A stretch of DNA of 64,000 nucleotides from Maribacter orientalis (lineage in GTDB: Bacteria; Bacteroidota; Bacteroidia; Flavobacteriales; Flavobacteriaceae), in NCBI RefSeq assembly GCF_900109345.1, contig NZ_FNZN01000002.1:1-64000 (forward strand). The letters run 5' to 3'. Of the stretch, positions 19,665-29,288 are shown piece after piece; position 1 is the stretch's first letter, and every line of letters begins with the position of its first letter. The position numbers and the translations under genes were made by a program. Below the pieces are notes generated by a model that was not told where the DNA came from, did no database searches, and worked only from the letters and a program-made list of their open reading frames with translations.

Positions 19665-19672
19665 CAAAGATA
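19665..19672 (-). promoter_or_regulatory. -7 element of the lipB promoter, almost touching the ATG
   Basis: TATCTTTG on the minus strand ends 4 bp before the lipB ATG. If transcription starts the usual 5-7 bp downstream, the mRNA would be leaderless or nearly so. No TTG at the ideal 19-bp spacing is seen (a TTG lies 22 bp upstream). Confidence 0.5.
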
Positions 19673-19686
19673 CAAAAAGCAGTTGC

Positions 19687-20424
19687 CTATTTTTCAAGTT
19701 CTACTTCTATCAATAACGATTCTGGGTCTTTCATCATATCCAAGAAATTCACCTCATGTATCATCGTCTTACCATCCATCGAAAAAGTAGCTTCTTCAAT
19801 GTTAGTTGACTTTACACGCTTTGGGAAATGATATTTGAAGGTGTAGGTAGAACTTGATAGAAACATTTCAGCACTAGCAAGACTATCTATGCTTTTCTTA
19901 AACATTTCTTGGTTTAGAATAACCGTTTCTCGTTTAAATTTATTCTTCTTAAAACTATAATTAACTTCTGTAGTCTCGTCAGCTACATTTTCGGGCATTG
20001 ACTGCCCACCAGCAATAGGACCAACTGAACTGGCATTCTGAAATGCATTAAATGCATCATTTACTTCTGACACATCTTTAAAATCAGTATACATGTCAAA
20101 ATTCATTATACCGTTCTCTGGCTCTACTTTCATATGAAGACTAAATGGCTCTAACCTTTTTAACTTGGCTTGCTGTTCGGTAGATAATTGAGAAATACTA
20201 TCTTTCTTATCCCGTAGTAAATCTTTGAAAACAAGTGTAGAGTCTATTGCCTTGTCTAACTGTGTAGAATCTGTCGAAGGTAGCATCTGCATCATTTCAC
20301 CACCGTCAAAACTGATACTCATTTTACCAGTTCCGTCTTCATTGAAGTAAATTTCTTCTGTAAAATTACAAGCAACAAAAAGTGTTGCGATAAAAATCGT
20401 AGTTAATACTTTAAAAAATCTCAT
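19687..20424 (-). CDS. Lipoprotein, unknown function
   Basis: 245 residues with a lipoprotein signal (LFVACNFTE, Cys about 19). The start of the mature protein, EEIYFNEDGTGKM, is typical of a flavobacterial lipoprotein group of unknown role. No catalytic motif. It lies 11 bp downstream of the Pmp3-like gene and is probably co-transcribed with it; lipB has its own promoter in the 27-bp gap after it. Confidence 0.62.
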   Translation of the reverse strand: MRFFKVLTTIFIATLFVACNFTEEIYFNEDGTGKMSISFDGGEMMQMLPSTDSTQLDKAIDSTLVFKDLLRDKKDSISQLSTEQQAKLKRLEPFSLHMKVEPENGIMNFDMYTDFKDVSEVNDAFNAFQNASSVGPIAGGQSMPENVADETTEVNYSFKKNKFKRETVILNQEMFKKSIDSLASAEMFLSSSTYTFKYHFPKRVKSTNIEEATFSMDGKTMIHEVNFLDMMKDPESLLIEVELEK

Positions 20425-20435
20425 GGAATATGGTT

Positions 20436-20591
20436 CTAATTAGGATTGTTCAAAATTACCAATGCGGCTATGACACCAGGCACCCAGCCACAAAAAGTCA
20501 AAAGCAGAACAATTAGAAAAGACCCACAACCTTTGCCTAAAACTGCCAAGGGTGGGAAAAAAATAGCGAGCAAAACTCTTAATAAACTCAT
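20436..20591 (-). CDS. YqaE/Pmp3-family small membrane protein
   Basis: 51 residues from the ATG at 20591; a longer in-frame reading from 20630 is not needed. Two membrane helices (LLRVLLAIFFPPLAVLG and GSFLIVLLLTFCGWVPGVIAALVIL) with the family motif FFPPLAV and a GWVPG turn. Such proteolipids affect membrane potential and salt or stress tolerance in other organisms. A minus-strand TAAATTTG (20628-20635) could be its -7 element. Confidence 0.85.
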   Translation of the reverse strand: MSLLRVLLAIFFPPLAVLGKGCGSFLIVLLLTFCGWVPGVIAALVILNNPN

Positions 20592-20683
20592 TTGATTATT
20601 ATTTTGATTGATGTACCTTATAGGTCGCAAATTTAACCGCTTTGTTACAAAATCATTTATTTTAGAGGTTCATTATCTATTCT

Positions 20684-21736
20684 ATGTATAGAAAGTTAAT
20701 TTTCATTTTATTTATTCTACAAAGCACAAAGGGTTTTTCTCAGTATAGTTTTAAAGGTCAAATTGCAGATAAAGCAACTAACAACACTATATATCTTTCC
20801 ATTATTGAAGATTATAGGAAGTTAGGCCGAATATCTATGGAGCAAATTCTAAAGAAAACCACCACTGATTCTTTAGGTAATTTTAATTTCGAAGGTAACA
20901 ACCTGATTAATGAAAATCGTATCTATAGAATTCATTTAGATGAATGCCCCGAGACTGTTTTGAATTCAGAGCACTTTTTCGGAAGTTGTGAAAACAGCAA
21001 AAGTATTTTATTCATTGCCAATAACAACGACACCATTACTTTCCCTACATCATTTGCCAATGAAGCACTTTGCGAAATCATATCTACCAACAAACAATCT
21101 GCCTTGTTGCTTGAAATTGACATCTTGAAAGAGCAAATGGCTTTTGATTTTAATGATTTTAGAAGTGATGCCAACAGAAAGCTAAACTCTAAAAAATGGT
21201 TTTCTACTTTTCAAAATTTTGGGAAAAGTATAGATGAGCCTTTGGCCGAACTTTACATCTTCAATTTTTTATCTGATAAAAGAAATGAAACATATAGCTA
21301 CTATCAGAAAGACATTACCACCACCGATTATTACTCAGGCCTAGGTGAGCGGTTAACATCAAAATACCCGAACGCACCATTTACCGAATTGTATACATCA
21401 GAAATTACTATTGACCAGCAGTTGACAAAAAATAGAACCCCAGAGAATACTATTTGGAAATGGTTATTACCTTCTTTATTAACATTGTCAATTTTCCTAA
21501 ACATTTTCTTGGTTCTTAAACAAAAGAGGCTTGCGAAAAGTATGCTAAATAATTCTTTAGAAAAGCTGACTGAACAAGAACAAAACATTGCGCAGGAAAT
21601 TCTTAAAAACAAAACGAACAAAGAAATTGCTATTGACATGTTTATCAGTGTAAGTACCGTAAAAACTCATATTAATAATCTTTATAAAAAACTAAACGTC
21701 AATTCGAGGGAAGAAATAAAGCAACGTTTTCAGTAG
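20684..21736 (+). CDS. Membrane-anchored LuxR-type transcription regulator
   Basis: 350 residues. Signal peptide about 1-19 (ends KGFSQ), a beta-rich periplasmic part (about 20-250, DUF4369-like opening YSFKGQIAD), a single membrane helix (about 258-277, WLLPSLLTLSIFLNIFLVL), then a short cytoplasmic tail with a LuxR/GerE HTH (about 290-350: LTEQEQNIAQEIL, NKEIA, VSTVKTHINNLYKKL). There is no receiver or kinase domain, so signalling would go directly through the membrane. The gene is followed by a 16-bp palindrome that could be its own target. Confidence 0.8.
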   Translation: MYRKLIFILFILQSTKGFSQYSFKGQIADKATNNTIYLSIIEDYRKLGRISMEQILKKTTTDSLGNFNFEGNNLINENRIYRIHLDECPETVLNSEHFFGSCENSKSILFIANNNDTITFPTSFANEALCEIISTNKQSALLLEIDILKEQMAFDFNDFRSDANRKLNSKKWFSTFQNFGKSIDEPLAELYIFNFLSDKRNETYSYYQKDITTTDYYSGLGERLTSKYPNAPFTELYTSEITIDQQLTKNRTPENTIWKWLLPSLLTLSIFLNIFLVLKQKRLAKSMLNNSLEKLTEQEQNIAQEILKNKTNKEIAIDMFISVSTVKTHINNLYKKLNVNSREEIKQRFQ

Positions 21737-21752
21737 ATTTCGAATATCCATC

Positions 21753-21768
21753 TAGGGACTAGTCCCTA
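21753..21768. promoter_or_regulatory. 16-bp perfect palindrome TAGGGACTAGTCCCTA
   Basis: Perfect two-fold symmetry, 16 bp after the stop of the membrane-tethered LuxR gene and 73 bp before the thioredoxin-like gene. No T-run follows, so it is unlikely to be a terminator. It may be an operator for the upstream regulator acting on the downstream gene. Confidence 0.45.
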
Positions 21769-21841
21769 TTTCCACCCCATCAAATCAAGATTCAATCAAC
21801 AATTTCTAGAATTTTCAGATCTAATACTAAAACTGAAAATC

Positions 21842-22402
21842 ATGAAATCATTATTTCTTTTTACCTTTTTTATTTTTACCTCAACTATTATTTCTTCTCA
21901 AAAAATCAATCAAGAAATTAGTATTGAAAATCAGCAGCCCTTTTTAGTAGGTGAAATCAATATTGAAGGACTCTCGTCTAACTCATACAAAGAATGGTTT
22001 CAACCTAATTCAGCATCCTACTCTGTAAGCACGACTAATTTAGAGCAGATAAAAGATAAAATAGCAGAACACCAAATTCTTATCTTCATGGGTACGTGGT
22101 GCGGTGATAGTAAACGAGAAGTACCACGATTCATTAAAATTTTAGAATCTGTCGATTATCCTATGGAAAACCTTAAAATAGTTGCAGTTGATAAACGGAG
22201 AGATTTCTACAAGAAAAGCCCACAAGGTGAGGAGTGGGGACTTAACATACGTCGTGTACCAACATTTATTTTCTATAAAAATGGAAGAGAAATAAATCGA
22301 ATTATTGAAACCCCTGTAACCACATTAGAAGTAGATATTGTTTCAATAGTTTTACAACAAGAATACACCCCAAACTATTCTAAATCTCTTCACTACGATT
22401 GA
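21842..22402 (+). CDS. Secreted thioredoxin-like protein with CGDS site
   Basis: 186 residues with a signal peptide (about 1-19, TIISSQ). Thioredoxin fold at about 75-175: ILIFMGTWCGDSKRE is the active-site strand and helix, and RRVPTFIFYKNG holds the cis-Pro. The active site reads CGDS, so the second Cys of CxxC is missing. That argues against ordinary dithiol oxidoreductase activity and for a monothiol or binding role. It follows the LuxR-like gene on the same strand. Confidence 0.72.
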   Translation: MKSLFLFTFFIFTSTIISSQKINQEISIENQQPFLVGEINIEGLSSNSYKEWFQPNSASYSVSTTNLEQIKDKIAEHQILIFMGTWCGDSKREVPRFIKILESVDYPMENLKIVAVDKRRDFYKKSPQGEEWGLNIRRVPTFIFYKNGREINRIIETPVTTLEVDIVSIVLQQEYTPNYSKSLHYD

Positions 22403-22475
22403 ATTTAAACACCAAGATGAAACTTCGTCGATTTAATGTACTTTATAAAAACCTTATTATCTTAGTTTACGTTAT

Positions 22476-23207
22476 ATGATTATGAAATTGACAACTATGA
22501 TATTCAAGCTACCCTTATTAATTATATTATTAGGGTTAATGCCCTCATGTAGTGATTCTGATATTGAACGCTCAGAACCTACCATAAATGATGAATCCAA
22601 TTTAGAAATATTAACCTATTTAGCCCTTGGCGATAGTTATACCGTTGGTGAAAGCGTTGTTTATGAAGAAAGTTTTCCTGCACAATTGAGCACTCGCATT
22701 GAAGAATACGAAGATGTTAGGGTAAACACTACGGTTATAGCACAAACGGGATGGAGAACTGATCAATTACTATCAGCTATTGGCAATCGAGAATCTGCTA
22801 ATTATAATTTAGTCACTTTATTGATTGGTGTAAACAATCAGTTTCAATCACGACCATTTTCACAATACCAGACCGAATTTACAATTTTGGTGGACAAAGC
22901 TATCAATCTGGCTGGTAACGATTCTAACCATGTTGTTATACTTTCAATTCCAGACTATTACTATACAACTTATGGTCAAAACAATGGCTCTTTAGAAATC
23001 TCTACTGAAATAGACCGCTATAATGATTTTGCAAAATCAATAGCAAAATCTAGAGGGATAACTTTCTTAGATATTACCGATATCACTAGAAAAGGATTGG
23101 AAGAACCTGAACTTGTAGCCACAGACGGATTACATCCATCAGGTATTGCCTATGAAAAATTTGTTGAAAGACTATATCCTTTAATACGTTCGAAATTGAA
23201 AGATTAA
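22476..23207 (+). CDS. SGNH/GDSL hydrolase lipoprotein
   Basis: 243 residues. Lipoprotein signal with Cys in LMPSCSDSD (about 26). Catalytic blocks visible: GDSYTVGE (Ser, about 53), a Gly in QTGWRT, GVNNQ (GxND block with Asn), and DGLHPSG (Asp and His, about 217-220). Probably an esterase or lipase acting on acylated substrates in the periplasm or at the surface. The start may be the ATG at 22476 or at 22482. Confidence 0.82.
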   Translation: MIMKLTTMIFKLPLLIILLGLMPSCSDSDIERSEPTINDESNLEILTYLALGDSYTVGESVVYEESFPAQLSTRIEEYEDVRVNTTVIAQTGWRTDQLLSAIGNRESANYNLVTLLIGVNNQFQSRPFSQYQTEFTILVDKAINLAGNDSNHVVILSIPDYYYTTYGQNNGSLEISTEIDRYNDFAKSIAKSRGITFLDITDITRKGLEEPELVATDGLHPSGIAYEKFVERLYPLIRSKLKD

Positions 23208-23226
23208 ACCATATCGATTATATTTG
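23196..23226 (+). promoter_or_regulatory. lysS promoter
   Basis: TTG (23196-23198), 20-bp spacer, TATATTTG (23219-23226), ending 20 bp before the lysS ATG. It overlaps the 3' end of the SGNH hydrolase gene. Confidence 0.65.
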
Positions 23227-23246
23227 CCAGCTAAATAAACGTCGGC

Positions 23247-24938
23247 ATGCAATTATCGGAGCAAGAGCTTATCAGAAGGGAAAAATTGGAGAAATTAAGA
23301 GCATTGGGTATTAATCCTTATCCAGCAGCGTTATATCCATTAAATGCCACATCGGCAAGTATAAAATCCAATTATGAGGAAGGCAAGCAAGTAATTGTTG
23401 CCGGAAGACTTATGTCTCGTCGTATTCAAGGTAAAGCATCATTTGCTGAACTTCAAGATAGTTCGGGGCGTATACAAGTTTATTTCAACAGAGATGAAAT
23501 TTGTACTGGCGAGGATAAAACTTTTTATAACGAAGTCTACAAAAAATTACTTGATATAGGTGATATCATCGGTATTGAAGGATACCTTTTCACCACTCAA
23601 GTTGGTGAAAAAACTATTATGGTAAAGAAATTTACTATGCTCAGTAAATCGTTAAGACCATTACCATTACCTAAGAAAGATGCTGAAGGTAACGTATATG
23701 ATGAATTCAATGATCCTGAATTGCGCTATCGTCAACGTTATGTTGATTTGGTAGTCAACCCAAAGGTTAAAGAAACATTTATTAAAAGAACTAAAATCAC
23801 TAACAGTATTCGTGAGTTTTATAATAGCAAAGGGTACTTGGAAGTTGAAACTCCGATTTTACAACCGATTCCTGGTGGTGCAACTGCACGACCATTTTTA
23901 ACACATCATAATGCGCTCAACATGCCTTTATATTTAAGAATTGCCAATGAGCTTTATCTTAAAAGATTAATCGTTGGTGGTTTTGACGGTGTATATGAGT
24001 TTTCAAAAGATTTCCGTAATGAGGGAATGGACCGTACGCACAACCCAGAATTTACCGTAATGGAATTGTATGTTGCTTACAAGGACTACAATTGGATGAT
24101 GGACACCACGGAAAAGTTGTTAGAGAAAATAGCCATGGATGCTAATGGCACCACATTAGTTACAGTTGGCAAACATGAAATAGAATTTAAAGCTCCGTAT
24201 GCACGTATACCTATTTTAGAAGCCATTAAAATTCATACCGGTTTTGATGTTGCAGGAATGCCAGAAGATGAACTTCGCGAAACTGCCAAGAAATTGGGTA
24301 TAGAGGTTGATGACACGATGGGCATCGGTAAATTAATCGATGAAATTTTTGGAGAAAAATGTGAGCATCACTACGTGCAACCAACATTTATTACCGATTA
24401 CCCAAAAGAGATGAGTCCGTTAACGAAAGAGCATAGAAACAATCCTGCTTTAACCGAGCGTTTTGAGCTTATGGTGAACGGCAAAGAGTTGGCAAATGCC
24501 TATTCTGAGCTAAATGACCCCATAGACCAAAGAGAACGTTTTGAAGAGCAATTGAAACTCTCTGAAAAAGGCGATGACGAAGCCATGTTCATTGATCAAG
24601 ATTTCCTTAGGGCCCTTGAATACGGTATGCCTCCTACCTCTGGTATTGGTATCGGTATTGACCGTTTGGTAATGTTAATGACCAATAATGCATCTATACA
24701 AGAAGTATTGTTCTTTCCTCAAATGAGACCAGAGAAACAGCCTCTTCAGTTATCTGATAGTGAAAAAGTAATTTTCGAAATCTTAAAGACTGAAAAGAAA
24801 ATGGAACTTGATATTCTTAAAACTAAGGCAGATTTAAGTAATAAAGCTTGGGATAAAGGCATCAAAGGCATCACAAAACATCAACTAGCCAAAATCTATA
24901 AAGATGGCGATGTTCTTTTTGTTGAAATATTAAGTTAG
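23247..24938 (+). CDS. lysS: Lysyl-tRNA synthetase (class II)
   Basis: 563 residues; charges tRNA-Lys. An OB-fold anticodon-binding domain is at about 45-150 (VAGRLMSRRIQGKASFAEL). Class II motifs: motif 2 in FRNEGMDRTHNPEF (about 258-271) and motif 3 in GIGIGIDRLVMLM (about 470-482). It extends about 60 residues beyond the core; such a C-terminal extension is common in Bacteroidota LysS. Own promoter directly upstream. Confidence 0.97.
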   Translation: MQLSEQELIRREKLEKLRALGINPYPAALYPLNATSASIKSNYEEGKQVIVAGRLMSRRIQGKASFAELQDSSGRIQVYFNRDEICTGEDKTFYNEVYKKLLDIGDIIGIEGYLFTTQVGEKTIMVKKFTMLSKSLRPLPLPKKDAEGNVYDEFNDPELRYRQRYVDLVVNPKVKETFIKRTKITNSIREFYNSKGYLEVETPILQPIPGGATARPFLTHHNALNMPLYLRIANELYLKRLIVGGFDGVYEFSKDFRNEGMDRTHNPEFTVMELYVAYKDYNWMMDTTEKLLEKIAMDANGTTLVTVGKHEIEFKAPYARIPILEAIKIHTGFDVAGMPEDELRETAKKLGIEVDDTMGIGKLIDEIFGEKCEHHYVQPTFITDYPKEMSPLTKEHRNNPALTERFELMVNGKELANAYSELNDPIDQRERFEEQLKLSEKGDDEAMFIDQDFLRALEYGMPPTSGIGIGIDRLVMLMTNNASIQEVLFFPQMRPEKQPLQLSDSEKVIFEILKTEKKMELDILKTKADLSNKAWDKGIKGITKHQLAKIYKDGDVLFVEILS

Positions 24939-24993
24939 ATTTTAAAAGGATAATTAAAAAATAGTAGCTTAGAAGCTGGCAAAACCAACCAGC

Positions 24994-26424
24994 ATGAATT
25001 TAAGTAGCAAAATAGGTCTGTTTACGGGCCCTATGATATTTTTTATACTCATTTTTTTACCTAATGTTCTGATTACCGAAAATGCAGATGCCGTAATAGC
25101 TGTTGCACTTTGGATGGTCATTTGGTGGGTTACCGAAGCGGTCTCCATTTCGGTAACCGCGCTCCTACCATTGCTACTTTTCCCTATTTTAAAGGTTATG
25201 CCCATTGGCGATGTAGGTGCAAATTATGGCAGCCCTATTGTATTTCTGTTTTTTGGCGGCTTTGTTATGGCATTGGCTTTAGAAAAGGTAAAGCTTCACA
25301 AACGAATTGCCTTAAATATTATTCGCCTTACCGGCACAACAGCCAATAAAGTGGTGCTAGGTTTTATGATCGCTACCGCTGTTTTAAGCATGTGGATCAG
25401 TAATACGGCAAGTACCGTAGTTATGCTTCCCATTGCCATGTCGGTCATTAATTTACTGATTGAAGATGAAGACGGATTCACAAAACGGGACCGTAATTTT
25501 GCATTAAGCGTTATGCTAGGTATCGCTTTTGCGGCAAATGCCGGTGGTATTGCGACGGTTATTGGCACACCACCAAACTCTGTATTAATAGGTCTATTGG
25601 AAAATGAATATAACATTGAAATATCCTTTTTAAAATGGATGATTATTGGGCTACCTTTTTCACTCTTCATGATTGCCATTTGCTATTTTGTGCTGGTGAA
25701 AGTGTTTTTCCCTACTCAAAATTTAAAGTTTAAAGCATCTAAAACAATCATTCATGAGGAACTTGAAAAACTAGGACCTACCTCTGGGAAAGAAAAAATG
25801 GTGCTTGCCATATTTGGGGTAACTATATTCCTATGGGTATTTAGAACCTTGATCAATTCCATCTTCCCGAGTTTAGGTTTGTCAGATACGCTCATTAGTA
25901 TTTTTGCTGCTATAGCTCTATTTACCTTACCCTATAATCTTAAAAAAGGAGATTTTATCTTGAAATGGCAAGACACTCAAAAACTGGCTTGGGGAATATT
26001 AATTCTCTTTGGTGGTGGATTATCATTAGCCAACGGCATGTCGGTCTCTGGTATTGTCGATTTAGTCGCTGATGGTATTGCACAAAGCAATCTAAGTATT
26101 CTCTTAACCGCATCACTTCTAATTATTTTAATGCTCTTCATGACCGAATTGATGAGCAATGTCGCCTTAGTGGCCGTACTTGCCCCTGTAGTTGCGGGTA
26201 TCGCCATTGGTCTAGGTATACCCATCACCTATTTACTTATACCTATTACTATTGCAAGTAGTTGTGCTTTTATGTTACCTATGGCAACGCCACCAAATGC
26301 AATAGTCTTTGCTAGTGGATATATCAAAGTGCATGAAATGGCACGTGCCGGTCTTATTTTAAATTTAATTGCAGTTTTATTATTAATAGGATTGTTTCAA
26401 TTTATACTTCCTCTTTTGTTCTAA
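24994..26424 (+). CDS. SLC13/DASS-family sodium-coupled transporter
   Basis: 476 residues, multispanning. Two conserved hairpin motifs of the divalent anion:Na+ symporter family are visible: MWISNTASTVVMLP (about 131-144, SNT) and LPMATPPNAIVFASGYI (about 428-444). The N-terminal WWVTEAVSISVTALLP is also diagnostic. Likely imports di- or tricarboxylates or sulfate; the substrate cannot be read from sequence. It starts 55 bp after lysS and ends at a strong terminator. Confidence 0.88.
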   Translation: MNLSSKIGLFTGPMIFFILIFLPNVLITENADAVIAVALWMVIWWVTEAVSISVTALLPLLLFPILKVMPIGDVGANYGSPIVFLFFGGFVMALALEKVKLHKRIALNIIRLTGTTANKVVLGFMIATAVLSMWISNTASTVVMLPIAMSVINLLIEDEDGFTKRDRNFALSVMLGIAFAANAGGIATVIGTPPNSVLIGLLENEYNIEISFLKWMIIGLPFSLFMIAICYFVLVKVFFPTQNLKFKASKTIIHEELEKLGPTSGKEKMVLAIFGVTIFLWVFRTLINSIFPSLGLSDTLISIFAAIALFTLPYNLKKGDFILKWQDTQKLAWGILILFGGGLSLANGMSVSGIVDLVADGIAQSNLSILLTASLLIILMLFMTELMSNVALVAVLAPVVAGIAIGLGIPITYLLIPITIASSCAFMLPMATPPNAIVFASGYIKVHEMARAGLILNLIAVLLLIGLFQFILPLLF

Positions 26425-26439
26425 ATACTACCAAAAAAA

Positions 26440-26472
26440 ATAAAGCCTTTGCAAATGCAAAGGCTTTATAAT
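26440..26472 (+). terminator. Intrinsic terminator
   Basis: ATAAAGCCTTTGCA (26440-26453), AA, TGCAAAGGCTTTAT (26456-26469): a perfect 14-bp stem just after the transporter gene. The A-run before it would also allow function on the minus strand. Confidence 0.85.
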
Positions 26473-26618
26473 TGACTAATTCAGAATGTATAAAATGATT
26501 ATTCCTATTTAATAGACACCTTCTACCTTCTATTGTTACAAAATAGGCTTAAGAAATTATTAACTATTTGTTTCATATATTATTTCAATCTTTGAAAGTT
26601 TACCAAACTAACTCACAA

Positions 26619-29108
26619 ATGAAAAGAAAATTATTATTAAAATTATTGCTATTACTATTCGTTTTCGGCTGCCAAACTGCAGAAGCACAAATTTTCAAAA
26701 AAAAGAAAAAAGACACTGAAAAAGAAGCGAATACCTCATCTAAAGATAAGATTCAACCTTACGACAAGGTCATAACAAAAGATGCAGTTTCTGATGAAGG
26801 GCTATTTACCAGCCATCTAGTCGAAGAAAATTATTTTTTCGAAATACCAGATTCCCTATTTAATAAAGAGATGTTGATGGTAAGTCGCATTTCTAAAACA
26901 GCTTCTGGTATTGGTTTCGGTGGAGGTAAAATAAACACCCAAGTATTGCGATGGGAAAAAAAAGATAAGAAAGTATTATTACGGGTTGTTTCACATGATG
27001 TAGTCGCTGCAGATTCCTTACCCGTTCATGAGGCAGTTATCAACTCTAATTTTGAGCCAGTACTTTATGCATTTGACATAAAAGCTTTTAAGAAAGACTC
27101 ATTAAACCCAAGTACGGTAATTGAAGTCAATGATATTTTCATAAAAGACACCAAACCATTTGGCATGCCCGAACGTTATCGCAAACAATATAAAGTTTCA
27201 CGTTTAGACGAGGGTAGAGGATATATTGAATCTATAAAAAGTTATCCTTTAAATGTTGAAGTCCGTCATGTAAAAACTTACCTAGCTAGTGAAGCTCCAA
27301 GTAATGAAAGTTTAGGTTCTATTTCTGTTGAAATTAACAATTCTATGGTATTATTACCAGAAAAACCTATGAAGCGACGTTATTTTGATGAACGTGTTGG
27401 ATGGTTTGCTAGAGGACAAGTAGATTACGGTCTAGACGCACAAGAAAGTAAAACGATTAAGTTTTTAGACAGATGGCGTTTAGAGGTCAAAGATGAAGAT
27501 TTAGAAAAGTATAAGAACGGTGAACTCGTAGAGCCTAAAAAACAGATTATTTATTATGTAGATAGAGCTACACCAAAGAAATGGGTACCGTTCATAAAGC
27601 AAGGTATTGAAGATTGGCAAACTGCTTTTGAAGCGGCTGGTTTTAAAAATGCAATTATTGCAAAAGAACCACCAACCAAAGAGGAAGATCCAGAATGGTC
27701 ACCAGAAGATGTACGTTATTCTGTTGTTCGCTATTTGGCATCACCAATACCAAATGCAAATGGCCCACATGTTAGTGACCCCCGTAGTGGTGAAATACTA
27801 GAATCTGATATTAATTGGTACCATAATGTCATGACACTACTAAGGAACTGGTATTTTGTTCAAACTGCCGCCATAAATCCAGCTGCTAGAGGAGTCTCTT
27901 TTGATGATGATATTATGGGGCGGTTAATTCGATTCGTATCGTCACATGAGGTTGGGCATACTCTAGGGCTACCACATAACATGGGTAGTAGTGTTGCCTA
28001 TCCGGTAGATTCTCTTCGCTCGAAGACTTTTACCGAAAAAAATGGGACCGCTCCATCAATTATGGATTATGCACGTTTTAACTACATCGCACAACCAGGA
28101 GACGATGGTGTGGCTTTGATGCCAGATATTGGTGTTTATGATAAATATGCCATTCAATGGGGATACAAGCCTATCTTAAATACAACTGCCGAAGAAGAAA
28201 AATCAACTTTAGATCAGTGGATTATGGCACATTCGGGAGATCCTCTCTATCGTTTCGGACATCAACAAGTAGGCGATATTGTTGACCCTAGTTCACAAAC
28301 AGAAGATTTAGGGGATGATGCTATGAAAGCTGGTGCGTATGGTATTGCCAACCTTAAAAGAATTGTTCCTAAATTGATTGAATGGACTGCTGAAGACGGA
28401 AAAAATTATGAAGACCTGAATAAACTTTACGGACAAGTATTTTCTCAGTTTAATAGGTATATGGGACATGTTTCTAATAATATTGGAGGTGTTTATGAGA
28501 ACCATAAAACATACGACCAAGAAGGTGCTGTTTATACTGCTGTACCAAAAGCACACCAACAAAAAGCAATGGCATTCTTAAATGAGCAATTGTTCAAAAC
28601 CCCATTATGGATGTTAGACCAGAATATACTGGAACGTACCGAATACTCAGGATATTTAGAACAAATGCGTTCAATGCAAGTACGTACATTAAACAATGTA
28701 TTAAGTCTAGGAAAAATGGCCCGACTTATTGAATTTGAAACATCTAACCCTAAAGAGGCATATTCCTTAATACAAATGATGAGCGAAATTCGAAAGGGTA
28801 TTTGGTCTGAACTTAGAAATGGAGTTGCCATTGATACGTATAGAAGAAACCTACAAAAAGCCCATGTCGACCGTTTAGAATATTTATTAACGGCAGATAA
28901 CCAGACTAAAGCATCTGATTTCGGTGGCTACAGAAAATCAACAGTTGTCAACACTAGTCAATCTGATATTAGAACCATTGCAAGAGCAGAATTAAACATA
29001 TTAAATAGGGATATTAAAAATGCACGAAACCGAGTGTCTGATATGATGACAAAATATCACTTAATCGATGTTTCTGAACGCATTAACCTCATTTTAGAAC
29101 CAAAATAG
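26619..29108 (+). CDS. Zinc-dependent metalloprotease (DUF5117/DUF4953 type)
   Basis: 829 residues from the ATG at 26619; the upstream in-frame reading from 26568 lacks a signal sequence at its start. Signal peptide about 1-24 (FGCQTAEAQ; the Cys could also be lipidated). A Lys-rich segment about 26-45 follows. The metal site SHEVGHTLGLPHNMGSS (about 441-457) is an extended HExxHxxGxxH zinc motif of the metzincin type. The C-terminal DUF4953-like region extends to the end. Such exported proteases are widespread in Bacteroidota; the physiological substrate is unknown. Ends at a terminator. Confidence 0.88.
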   Translation: MKRKLLLKLLLLLFVFGCQTAEAQIFKKKKKDTEKEANTSSKDKIQPYDKVITKDAVSDEGLFTSHLVEENYFFEIPDSLFNKEMLMVSRISKTASGIGFGGGKINTQVLRWEKKDKKVLLRVVSHDVVAADSLPVHEAVINSNFEPVLYAFDIKAFKKDSLNPSTVIEVNDIFIKDTKPFGMPERYRKQYKVSRLDEGRGYIESIKSYPLNVEVRHVKTYLASEAPSNESLGSISVEINNSMVLLPEKPMKRRYFDERVGWFARGQVDYGLDAQESKTIKFLDRWRLEVKDEDLEKYKNGELVEPKKQIIYYVDRATPKKWVPFIKQGIEDWQTAFEAAGFKNAIIAKEPPTKEEDPEWSPEDVRYSVVRYLASPIPNANGPHVSDPRSGEILESDINWYHNVMTLLRNWYFVQTAAINPAARGVSFDDDIMGRLIRFVSSHEVGHTLGLPHNMGSSVAYPVDSLRSKTFTEKNGTAPSIMDYARFNYIAQPGDDGVALMPDIGVYDKYAIQWGYKPILNTTAEEEKSTLDQWIMAHSGDPLYRFGHQQVGDIVDPSSQTEDLGDDAMKAGAYGIANLKRIVPKLIEWTAEDGKNYEDLNKLYGQVFSQFNRYMGHVSNNIGGVYENHKTYDQEGAVYTAVPKAHQQKAMAFLNEQLFKTPLWMLDQNILERTEYSGYLEQMRSMQVRTLNNVLSLGKMARLIEFETSNPKEAYSLIQMMSEIRKGIWSELRNGVAIDTYRRNLQKAHVDRLEYLLTADNQTKASDFGGYRKSTVVNTSQSDIRTIARAELNILNRDIKNARNRVSDMMTKYHLIDVSERINLILEPK

Positions 29109-29208
29109 TGGAACGAATATAAGGTCACTTTTTTGACTCTATCGATGAAAAACCAATATCATCGATGAATGAAATCACCTTACCACAATTTAAATATCAC
29201 TGACATCA

Positions 29209-29241
29209 AAAAAGGCCCATTTCACAACAATGGGCTTTTTT
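29209..29241 (+). terminator. Intrinsic terminator of the metalloprotease gene
   Basis: GCCCAT (29215-29220) and ATGGGC (29230-29235) flanked by an A-run and a T-run. It sits 100 bp after the metalloprotease stop codon. Confidence 0.82.
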
Positions 29242-29288
29242 ATGCGTTTATGTTGTATAGATTAGTGAAAAATAAAAAACCCCAAATC

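Noticed and set aside
20436..20630. Longer start for the Pmp3-like protein
   Set aside because: The extra 13 residues are polar and precede the typical MSLLRVL start, and they overlap the candidate -7 element region.
29169..29288. 40-residue N-terminal extension of the small exported protein
   Set aside because: It would translate through the metalloprotease terminator (29209-29241); the ATG at 29289 begins a proper hydrophobic segment.
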